From: Rickettsiales bacterium
GTDB lineage: Bacteria; Pseudomonadota; Alphaproteobacteria; Rickettsiales; UBA1997
Assembly (NCBI GenBank): GCA_947441695.1
Contig: CANEUK010000057.1
Coordinates: 1-8,403, forward strand
Reading direction: 5' to 3'
DNA: 8,403 nucleotides
This document shows positions 1 through 6,462 of this stretch, in pieces (the stretch's first letter is position 1; each line of letters begins with the position of its first letter). The notes below the pieces were generated by a model that was not told where the DNA came from, did no database searches, and was given only the letters and a program-made list of their open reading frames with translations. Both the position numbers and the translations under genes were made by a program.

Positions 1-1053
1 GGCGGTGAATTTTTTACTCCAACTTCGCTTGTGAGCCTAATTGTTGAAGTGCTAAAGCCAATCAATGGAAAATTGTTTGATCCAGCCTGCGGAAGTGGCG
101 GAATGTTTGTGCAATCCGCTGAATTTATCAAGCGACGTCACGAAATTCCTAATGAAAAAATTTCAATTTACGGACAAGAAATAACCCAAGAAACCCAAAA
201 ACTTTGCTTGATGAATCTTGCCATTCACGGGCTTGAGGGCGAAATAAAATTAGGCAACACTTTTTACGAAGACGAACATAAAAGCCTTGGCAAATTCGAT
301 TTTGTAATGGCAAACCCGCCTTTTAACGTTAGCGGCTTTGATAAAGAACGTCTAAAAGGCGACCAACGCTATTTTTTGGGCATTCCAAAAGTTGACAACG
401 CCAATTATTTGTGGATTCAAGATTTTTACACTTCTTTAAATCACAAAGGAAAAGCGGGTTTTGTTATGGCAAATTCTGCTTCCGACGCCAGACAATCTGA
501 ACAAGATATTCGCGCCAAAATTGTGGAAACGGGCGCGGTTGATGCGATGATTTCGATTGGTTCAAACTTTTTTCACAACGTAACTTTGCCTTGCACTTTG
601 TGGTTTTTTGACAAAGGCAAAACCCAAAATGAGCGCAAAAACCAAACTCTTTTTTTAGATGCGCGCCAAATTTACACCCAAATTGATCGCGCCCATCGCG
701 AATTTAGCGAAAGCCAAATTGAACACATCGCCAATATCGTAAAACTTTATCGCGGCGATGAACCAACTTTTGAATTTTGCCAAAAATCAGCCTTCGAAGC
801 CCAATTTCCCAAACTAAAATATCGCGACATTTTAGGGCTTTGCAAAGTTGCAACCATCGAAGAAATTGCGGCGCAAAACTACAGCCTAAACGCTGGTCGC
901 TATGTTGGAACCGCCGACGCGGTTGAACAAAATTATGTTTTTGAAGAACGTCTAAAAGATCTAAATGACGAACTCTTAAAACTAAATTCAGAAAGCAGAG
1001 ATTTAGAAACCAAAATCGCCAACAATATCAGCCAACTTTTAAAAAATTTATGA
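1..1053 (+). CDS. hsdM: Type I restriction-modification system DNA methyltransferase subunit HsdM (5'-truncated by window edge)
   Basis: Modification subunit of a type I R-M enzyme. It transfers a methyl group from S-adenosylmethionine to adenine N6 in the site chosen by HsdS and is also part of the HsdR2M2S restriction complex. The frame is open from base 1 and begins with GGEFFTP, the conserved lead-in to the catalytic domain, so the GTG at 31 is not a start. Numbering from base 1, motif I (DPACGSGG, SAM binding) lies at about residues 27-34 and motif IV (NPPF, target adenine) at 105-108. The C-terminal block ending in a coiled-coil-like helix (YSLNAGRYVG, then FEERLKDLNDEL) is also typical. 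The 350 residues seen compare with about 500 in full HsdM, so about 150 N-terminal residues lie upstream of the window. The stop overlaps the next start as ATGA. Confidence 0.95.
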   Translation, partial: GGEFFTPTSLVSLIVEVLKPINGKLFDPACGSGGMFVQSAEFIKRRHEIPNEKISIYGQEITQETQKLCLMNLAIHGLEGEIKLGNTFYEDEHKSLGKFDFVMANPPFNVSGFDKERLKGDQRYFLGIPKVDNANYLWIQDFYTSLNHKGKAGFVMANSASDARQSEQDIRAKIVETGAVDAMISIGSNFFHNVTLPCTLWFFDKGKTQNERKNQTLFLDARQIYTQIDRAHREFSESQIEHIANIVKLYRGDEPTFEFCQKSAFEAQFPKLKYRDILGLCKVATIEEIAAQNYSLNAGRYVGTADAVEQNYVFEERLKDLNDELLKLNSESRDLETKIANNISQLLKNL

Positions 1054-1469
1054 GCGAAGAAATTGATTTAGAAAATTTAGAAAAATCGCTAAAAACCTTG
1101 GTTGAAGGTTTTGCTAAATTTGAAAAAGAGCGCGACGCAGAATTAAAACTTTTACTCGAAGATGGTTGCATTCAAAGGTTTGAATATGTTTGGGAAGTAG
1201 CTTGGAAAAGCATGAAAAAATTTCTTAAAAAAGAATATGGCAAATCAGACGCCGAGTTAAAAATGGAAAATATTTTTCGTTTAATGGCGGGTTATGGCTT
1301 TACTAAAAATTGGGAAAATTGGAAAAATTATTGCGACAAAAGAAACGATTCTAGCCACGAATATAGTTTGGAAAAGTCGCGAGAAATCATCAAAATCATC
1401 CCAAATTTTATTCAAGACGTCGCCATTCTTTTAGAAAATCTTAAGATTGAATTAGGAAACAAAAAATGA
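1050..1469 (+). CDS. HEPN-type nucleotidyltransferase substrate-binding protein, HI0074 family (probable toxin of a HEPN/MNT pair)
   Basis: A small 139-residue all-helical protein. The segment GCIQRFEYVWEVAWK (about residues 39-53) and the later W-x2-W and RNDSSHEY blocks match the HI0074 family, which pairs with HI0073-type minimal nucleotidyltransferases. R98, H103 and Y105 form an R-x4-H-x-Y motif. In characterised HepT toxins the R and H form the RNase site, and the Tyr is the residue adenylylated by the MntA antitoxin. The ATG overlaps the hsdM stop (ATGA) and the stop overlaps the next ATG, so it is translationally coupled inside the hsd operon. No clear Shine-Dalgarno sequence precedes it. 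Family membership is well supported. RNase toxicity is inferred, since the founding HI0074 protein was described as a substrate-binding partner rather than a proven toxin. Confidence 0.85.
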   Translation: MSEEIDLENLEKSLKTLVEGFAKFEKERDAELKLLLEDGCIQRFEYVWEVAWKSMKKFLKKEYGKSDAELKMENIFRLMAGYGFTKNWENWKNYCDKRNDSSHEYSLEKSREIIKIIPNFIQDVAILLENLKIELGNKK

Positions 1470-3031
1470 TTGTTGGAATTAATCAGGCGCAAGAAAAAAT
1501 AATCAGCGAAATTTTAAAAAACTATTTCGGTGAATTTGAGTTTTTCTATTACGGTTCAAGGGTTAAAGGCGGATTTGAGGCGACTTCTGATTTGGATATT
1601 TTGGTTAAAAAAAGGGCGGAAATTTCTAAAAATTCGCCAAAAGATTCACTAGAAAATTCGCCAGAAAATTCATCAGAAAACTCACCAAAAACTCGCCGAG
1701 AAATTTTAGAGCAAATCAAAGAAAAATTCGATCAAAGCTTGCTGCCATTTATCGTTAATTTGACTGATTATTTTGGCGTTGAGAAAAAATTTTATCAGGC
1801 GATTAAGCCAGATTTGGTGAGGGTTGGTGGAGAAGATGTTAGATCAAAAATGAAAATGGTCAGCTGTTTGCTTGAAACAGATTTAAGAAAATCAAAAAAC
1901 AAAAAAGTTAAAAGGTCAGAATACCAAAATTGCGGGATTTATCCAATAATCGATCAATCGCAATCAGAAATTGCTGGCTACATCGATGATGAATCGATGC
2001 TTTATCAAGGCAAGTTGCCAGTAATCGTTTTTGGCGATCATACTCGAGTATTAAAATTTATCAATTTTCCGTTTTGTATTGGAGCCGACGGAACTCAAAT
2101 TATTTATCCAACTAAGAATGTTGATGTTCGTTATTTTTATTACGCGCTTAGGAATTTAAACCTAAAAAACTATGGTTACGAGAGACACTTTAAATATCTA
2201 AAACAAGAAGAAATTCCTCTTCCGCCACTTCCAATCCAAAAGAAAATCGCAGATATACTTTCGGCTTACGACGACTTGATTGAAAACAACAATCGCCGCA
2301 TCAAAATTTTGGAAGAAATGGCGCAAAAGATTTACAAAGAATGGTTTGTTAATTTCAAATTTCCTGGCCACCAAAACGCCAAATTTGTCGATTCCGCCCT
2401 TGGAAAAATTCCCGAAGGTTGGGAGGTTTTTTTAGCTAACGATGTTACGAATATTTTGATTGGAAGAACTCCGCCAAGAAAAGAGAATCATTGGTTTTCG
2501 AATGAAAAAAGCGACAATCTGCCATGGTTATCTATCAGAGATTTGGGTGCAAATCATATTTTTACAGGCGCAACTTCTGAATATCTTACCAAGGAAGCGG
2601 TTTTAAAACACAATGTTCCGATGGTTAAAAAAAATACCGTGTTGGTAAGTTTTAAGTTAACGGTCGGAAAGGTTGCAATTGCAACTGAAGATATTTGCAC
2701 AAATGAAGCTATCGCGCAATTTCCAATAGCTGATTCGTCTCACTTAACGACCTATTTTTTATATTCGTATTTGGTCGATTTTAAATATCCTTCTTTGGGA
2801 AATACCTCGTCAATTGGAAATGCTGTCAATTCAACTATTTTAAAAAATATGCCAATACTTATTCCGCCTAAAAACTTAGTTGAAGAATATACGAGATTTG
2901 TGGCGCCAGTTTTTAAAAACATAAAAATTTTTTTATCTCAAAACCAAACCCTGCGCCAAACCCGTGATATTCTACTTCCGCGCCTGATTTCGGGCGAATT
3001 ATCTGTTGAAAATTTAGAGGTAAAAATTTGA
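1466..3031 (+). CDS. hsdS: Fusion protein: HI0073-type minimal nucleotidyltransferase (MNT) domain + type I specificity subunit HsdS
   Basis: 521 residues in one uninterrupted frame. Residues 1-120 are an MNT domain: G30-S31-R32 with G35, then S41-D42-L43-D44, the GSR..G / SDxD nucleotidyltransferase signature, and a closing LPFIVNLTDY strand. Residues about 130-255 are HsdS target-recognition domain (TRD) 1, with YPIIDQ, IVFGDHTR, GADG and GYERHFKYLK. Residues 251-300 are the central conserved helix (PLPPLPIQKKIADIL). Residues about 313-465 are TRD2, and residues 466-521 are the distal conserved helix ending LLPRLISGELSVE. HsdS alone is usually 400-450 residues; the excess here equals one MNT. 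The start has an AGGA ribosome-binding site at 1454-1457, 8 nt before the ATG, and overlaps the HEPN stop. HsdS sets DNA specificity and holds two HsdM; the MNT domain would be the partner of the upstream HEPN protein. Oddities: a tandem repeat inside the MNT domain, and Asn98 at the usual third catalytic Asp. Confidence 0.9.
   Translation: MIVGINQAQEKIISEILKNYFGEFEFFYYGSRVKGGFEATSDLDILVKKRAEISKNSPKDSLENSPENSSENSPKTRREILEQIKEKFDQSLLPFIVNLTDYFGVEKKFYQAIKPDLVRVGGEDVRSKMKMVSCLLETDLRKSKNKKVKRSEYQNCGIYPIIDQSQSEIAGYIDDESMLYQGKLPVIVFGDHTRVLKFINFPFCIGADGTQIIYPTKNVDVRYFYYALRNLNLKNYGYERHFKYLKQEEIPLPPLPIQKKIADILSAYDDLIENNNRRIKILEEMAQKIYKEWFVNFKFPGHQNAKFVDSALGKIPEGWEVFLANDVTNILIGRTPPRKENHWFSNEKSDNLPWLSIRDLGANHIFTGATSEYLTKEAVLKHNVPMVKKNTVLVSFKLTVGKVAIATEDICTNEAIAQFPIADSSHLTTYFLYSYLVDFKYPSLGNTSSIGNAVNSTILKNMPILIPPKNLVEEYTRFVAPVFKNIKIFLSQNQTLRQTRDILLPRLISGELSVENLEVKI
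1628..1687 (+). repeat. Five degenerate 12-nt tandem units coding a [K/E]-[N/D]-S-x tetrapeptide repeat
   Basis: The in-frame units read KNSP, KDSL, ENSP, ENSS and ENSP (residues 55-74 of the MNT-HsdS protein). They insert a polar, probably disordered loop between the SDLD strand and the following helix of the nucleotidyltransferase domain. The 12-nt period keeps the frame, so changes in copy number would alter loop length without breaking the gene. The units have diverged from one another, mostly at third codon positions. Confidence 0.75.
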
Positions 3032-3033
3032 TG
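3016..3033 (+). promoter_or_regulatory. Ribosome-binding site and TGATG junction deciding the hsdR start
   Basis: AGAGG at 3016-3020 lies 10 nt before the ATG at 3031, which shares its A with the hsdS stop TGA (3029-3031). A TTG at 3028 is in the same frame and 7 nt from the AGAGG, but ATG is preferred. The ATG at 3046 is too far from the site. The overlap implies that hsdR is translated by coupling to hsdS. Confidence 0.6.
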
Positions 3034-6000
3034 ACCACGGGAAAAATGAATCACGAATTCTCGGAAAGCGCGCTTGAATTAGAAGCGCTTAATAAAATTG
3101 CCGAACTTGGTTATGAAACTTTTAACGCTTTTGGTGAAACTTTTGGTGATAACGCGTTTTTGGGTCGCAAAACTTCGCAGGAAGTGGTTTTGCCAATTCG
3201 CTTAAAAAATGCTCTTAAAAAACTAAATCCAACTTTGCCAAACGAGGCAATTGACAAAGCTTTTTGCGCACTTTGCGAAGGCAAGTCGGCGCTTTCTTTG
3301 GTGCGGGCTAATCAAGATTTTTATCAGCTAATTAAAGACGGAATTTTGGTTAGTTTTAAAGATGAAAATGGCGGCGAAAAATCGCAAAGAGTTAAGGTGA
3401 TTGATTTTTACAACCCGCAAGAAAATGACTTTTTGGCAGTTCGACAATTCAAGGTTTCTGGCGAAATTTATCATCGCCGCGCCGATTTAGTGTTGTTTAT
3501 AAACGGTTTGCCGCTGGTTTTAATTGAGTTAAAAGCCATACATAAAAATTTGATTAATGGTTTTTTAGAAAATGTTACCGACTACAAAAAAAACGTTTCC
3601 CAGCTTTTTTGGCACAACGCTTTGATTGTGGTTTCAAATGGCAGCAACACAAAAATTGGCTCGATTACTTCTGATTGGGAACATTTTTTTGAGTGGAAAA
3701 AAATAAATTCCGAAGGCGAAAAAGGCGTGATTTCGCTTGATACGGCGATTAAGGGAGTTTTTGAAAAATCTAAATTGCTCGATATTGTCGAAAATTTTGT
3801 TTTATTCATGGCGGTTGCGGGCGGAACTACAAAAATCATTGCCAAAAATCACCAATATTTAGGCGTGAATAACGCCATTGCAGCGGTAGAAAACAGAGAA
3901 AAACTTGCGGGCAAATTAGGAGTTTTTTGGCACACGCAAGGAAGCGGCAAAAGCTTTTCGATGGTTTTTTTAACGCAAAAAATTTTGCGTAAATTAGCTG
4001 GAAATTGGACTTTTTTAATTGTCACCGACCGCGAAGATTTGGACAAGCAGATTTACGGAAACTTTGCTAATTCTGGCGCGGTTACAGAAAAAGACGTTAA
4101 AGCTGAAACTAAGGCTCATTTAAAAAAATTATTGTCAGAAGATCATCGCAATATTTTTACGACGATTCAGAAGTTTGGCGGCGAAAACCAAGGCGAAACT
4201 TTGGAAGAAATATCAAATCGCAGCAACATAATTGTAATTACCGACGAGGCGCATCGCAGCCAATATAAAGTGCTGGCGATGAACATGCGCAAAGCTTTGC
4301 CGCAAGCTTCGTTTTTGGCTTTTAGCGGCACGCCATTAATTGGCGAAGATGAAAAAACCAAAGAAGTTTTTGGCGATTATGTTAGTAAATATGATTTCAA
4401 TCAATCGGTTGAAGATGGCGCGACGGTAAAATTGTTTTATGAAAATCGCATTCCCCAGTTGCAAATTGTGAATCAAAATTTGGATGAAAATCTAAAAGAA
4501 ATTGTCGAAGAAGCCGATTTGTCTGACGAAAGCGAAGAGCGTTTCAAAAAAACTTATGTCAAAACCTATCAATTAATTACGCGAGAAGATCGACTGGAAA
4601 AAATTGCCGCAGATGTGGTCGATCACTTTATGAATCGCGGATTTATGGGCAAAGCGATGTTTGTTGCAATTGACAAATCAATTGCGCTGGCGATGCACGA
4701 TAAAGTAAAAAAACATTGGGAGTTATATTTAGAAAATCTGCAAAACCAGCTTTTGACGTGCCGCCAAAACCATAAACAAGCAATTGTCGATAAAATTAAT
4801 TTTATGCAAGAAACCGATATGGCGGTTGTGGTTTCAAAGGCGCAAAATGAAATTGAGGCTTTGAAGCCTCACAGAGCAAGGATGAATAAAGAAGATTTGG
4901 CAGAAAAATTTAAAAATGTCGATGACAAATTAAGGCTGGTTTTCGTTTGCGCCATGTGGATTACGGGCTTTGACGCGCCAAGCGTTTCAACTTTATATCT
5001 CGATAAAATTCTTAAAAATCATACTTTAATGCAAACAATGGCGCGCGCCAATAGAGTTTGGAAAGACAAGCCAAACGGGGTGATTATTGATTATATTGGC
5101 ATTTTTCAACATTTACAAAAAGCTTTGGCAATTTATGGAAAAGCCGAAATTGATGAATTTGGCAAAGAAGATAATTCAATTGAAGCCAAGAGCGAGTTGA
5201 TCGCAATTCTTGATAAGGCAGCTTTAGAAATGGAGGTTTTTTTAGAAAAAAAGAGCATTAATTGTGAAATTATTTTTGCCCAAAAAGAGCTATTTCAAAA
5301 GACAAAATTGATTGATGAAGCGGTTGAAAAAATTGTTGAAAGCGAAAAGTCGAAAGAAGATTTTTTCAATTTAGCCAAAAGGCTGCAAGCCTTGTTAAAA
5401 GAGGTTTTGCCAGATAAATCGGCTGAAAAATATCTTAAATTAACATTGGCAATTTCGATAATTTCCCAAAAAGTGCGAGAAATTTGCGCGCCGCTTAGTG
5501 CGGAAGAAAAAGAAATTGAAAAAAGAAAAATTGCCGCGTTGTCGCAAAGAGTTTTTGCTTTGCTTGACGAGTCAATTTTGGTTGACGACTACGAAATTGA
5601 AAATTCTGAACCGCTTGATATTAGCCAAATTGATTTTGAAGAGCTGAAAGCGCGTTTTTCTAAGAAAGATAAGAAAAACAGCAATTTAGAAAGGCTTAAA
5701 ACTTCGGTAAAAAGAAAAATTGAAGAGCTGCTGAAAAAGAATTTTTCTCGAAAATCTTATTTGGTAGAATTTGAAGATTTGGTTGCTGGCTATAATTCTG
5801 GCGATATTGATTCAGAAAGGCTTTTTTCAGAATTAATAAAACTTTCGAGTATTTTAAAAGAAGAAGAAACTCGCCATATCAAAGAAAATTTAAGCCAAGA
5901 AGAGCTGATTATTTTTGACATTTTAACCAAGCCAGAACCAAAGCTTGAAAAAAGCGAAATAGAAGCAGTTAAAAAAGTTGCAAAAGAACTTTTAGAGAAG

Positions 6001-6198
6001 CTTAAAAAAGAAAAATTGGTGATTGATTGGCGTCGCAAACTATCAACCAGAGCAAAGGTTTCTAATACAATTCATGAGTTTTGCGGCGAGAAGCTGCCTG
6101 AATCTTACGACGAAAAAATTTTTCAACAAAAGTGCGATTTAATTTATCTGCATTTTTACGATTTTTATCCAAGTTCTGAATGTGGAATAAGTTTTTAA
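3031..6198 (+). CDS. hsdR: Type I restriction endonuclease motor/nuclease subunit HsdR
   Basis: 1055 residues, full length for the family. It is the ATP-driven translocase and nuclease that cuts DNA lacking the HsdM methylation. The N-terminal PD-(D/E)xK nuclease shows D152 (RRADLV) and E166-L-K168 (VLIELKA). The SF2 helicase motor has Walker A QGSGKS with K307, the DEAH box at 405-408 (ITDEAHR), motif III SGT at 432-434, a motif V region (WITGFDAPSVSTLYLDK, about 643-659) and motif VI (QTMARANR, about 668-675). A long charged helical C-terminal part, which normally docks onto the methyltransferase core, ends with the WRRK and KCDLIYLHFYDFY blocks seen in HsdR C-termini. No frameshift or missing catalytic residue is visible. 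It is the last gene of the overlapping hsd operon; a 264-nt spacer follows. Confidence 0.95.
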   Translation: MTTGKMNHEFSESALELEALNKIAELGYETFNAFGETFGDNAFLGRKTSQEVVLPIRLKNALKKLNPTLPNEAIDKAFCALCEGKSALSLVRANQDFYQLIKDGILVSFKDENGGEKSQRVKVIDFYNPQENDFLAVRQFKVSGEIYHRRADLVLFINGLPLVLIELKAIHKNLINGFLENVTDYKKNVSQLFWHNALIVVSNGSNTKIGSITSDWEHFFEWKKINSEGEKGVISLDTAIKGVFEKSKLLDIVENFVLFMAVAGGTTKIIAKNHQYLGVNNAIAAVENREKLAGKLGVFWHTQGSGKSFSMVFLTQKILRKLAGNWTFLIVTDREDLDKQIYGNFANSGAVTEKDVKAETKAHLKKLLSEDHRNIFTTIQKFGGENQGETLEEISNRSNIIVITDEAHRSQYKVLAMNMRKALPQASFLAFSGTPLIGEDEKTKEVFGDYVSKYDFNQSVEDGATVKLFYENRIPQLQIVNQNLDENLKEIVEEADLSDESEERFKKTYVKTYQLITREDRLEKIAADVVDHFMNRGFMGKAMFVAIDKSIALAMHDKVKKHWELYLENLQNQLLTCRQNHKQAIVDKINFMQETDMAVVVSKAQNEIEALKPHRARMNKEDLAEKFKNVDDKLRLVFVCAMWITGFDAPSVSTLYLDKILKNHTLMQTMARANRVWKDKPNGVIIDYIGIFQHLQKALAIYGKAEIDEFGKEDNSIEAKSELIAILDKAALEMEVFLEKKSINCEIIFAQKELFQKTKLIDEAVEKIVESEKSKEDFFNLAKRLQALLKEVLPDKSAEKYLKLTLAISIISQKVREICAPLSAEEKEIEKRKIAALSQRVFALLDESILVDDYEIENSEPLDISQIDFEELKARFSKKDKKNSNLERLKTSVKRKIEELLKKNFSRKSYLVEFEDLVAGYNSGDIDSERLFSELIKLSSILKEEETRHIKENLSQEELIIFDILTKPEPKLEKSEIEAVKKVAKELLEKLKKEKLVIDWRRKLSTRAKVSNTIHEFCGEKLPESYDEKIFQQKCDLIYLHFYDFYPSSECGISF

Positions 6199-6278
6199 GA
6201 AAATTTCTATACCAAAACTCAATTGAAGAAGTTGATTTTTTTCAAAAACCAAAAATCTATTGCGGATGCTGTGATTAA
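6180..6278 (+). pseudogene. Frameshifted 32-codon small reading frame in repeat copy 1
   Basis: An ATG at 6180, inside the end of hsdR in another frame, opens MWNKFLRKFLYQNSIEEVDFF. From there the frame runs off into an unrelated tail ending at 6278. One extra T in the run at about 6236-6242 shifts the frame: the neighbouring frame resumes with KNQKSIADAVINS, which matches the intact small ORF at 7598-7702. Read together, the two copies suggest an old coding sequence that has decayed here. No function is recognised, and it may never have been translated at this site. Confidence 0.35.
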
Positions 6279-6282
6279 TTCG
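6199..6282 (+). repeat. Dispersed direct repeat of about 80 bp, copy 1 (immediately after the hsdR stop)
   Basis: Matches 7613-7693 at about 85% identity. There are two exact runs: 26 nt (6206-6231 with 7618-7643) and 20 nt ending in CTATTGC. Homology begins with GAAAA directly after the hsdR TAA. Compared with copy 2 it has a 2-nt insertion near its start and one extra T in a T-run. A weak conserved inverted repeat (GATTTTT with AAAAATC) lies in the middle. No terminal inverted repeats or transposase are visible. Confidence 0.8.
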
Positions 6283-6393
6283 CTGCACAAGCAATTTAAT
6301 CAAACCCAAATTCTTTCGTAAGTCCGAATTTGCGACAGCGCCTAAGTGTGATTTTTATCGATGCGATTTTGTGCTTTTGATTTGTAAAAAATT

Positions 6394-6420
6394 GCGTTGC
6401 CTATCTTTATTTGGCAACGT
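6394..6420. repeat. Inverted repeat CGTTGCC-N11-GGCAACG upstream of the YceI gene (possible operator)
   Basis: A perfect 7-bp inverted repeat (6395-6401 with 6413-6419), extended by a G·T pair, with an 11-nt AT-rich centre. Its right arm overlaps the candidate -35 box at 6411-6416, a position where a dimeric repressor could block RNA polymerase. On the minus strand the hairpin is followed by a short T-run, so it could also resemble a minus-strand terminator, but no minus-strand gene is present. No T-run follows it on the + strand. Confidence 0.5.
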
Positions 6421-6440
6421 CAAATCTCAATCATTCTAAT
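6411..6440 (+). promoter_or_regulatory. Candidate sigma70-type promoter for the double-YceI gene
   Basis: TTGGCA at 6411-6416 and TCTAAT at 6435-6440 each match the consensus at five of six positions, with an 18-nt spacer. Transcription would start near 6447, about 16 nt before the ATG at 6463. The spacer after hsdR and this promoter suggest the YceI gene is a separate transcription unit. Confidence 0.5.
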
Positions 6441-6462
6441 TTTTAACAAAGCAAAAAAACTT

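Noticed and set aside
31..33. GTG at 31 as the start of hsdM
   Set aside because: The frame is open back to base 1 and the upstream residues (GGEFFTP) are conserved HsdM sequence, so the gene simply continues beyond the window.
1628..1687. CRISPR-like array
   Set aside because: The units are 12 nt, contiguous and in frame within a gene, with no spacers.
3028..3030. TTG start for hsdR
   Set aside because: The ATG at 3031 is one codon later, well spaced from AGAGG, and makes the common TGATG coupling; the extra residue adds nothing.
3582..3845. Minus-strand open frame inside hsdR (also at 3849-4046, 4167-4361 and 5790-6038)
   Set aside because: They lie wholly opposite conserved HsdR coding sequence, have no family features, and reflect the biased codon content of the + strand gene.
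6394..6420. Rho-independent terminator after hsdR
   Set aside because: On the + strand no T-run follows the stem; the short T-run is on the other side, and no minus-strand gene needs terminating.
6397..6462. N-terminal extension of the YceI protein from 6397
   Set aside because: It would bury the signal peptide 22 residues in and begin inside the inverted repeat and upstream of the likely transcription start.
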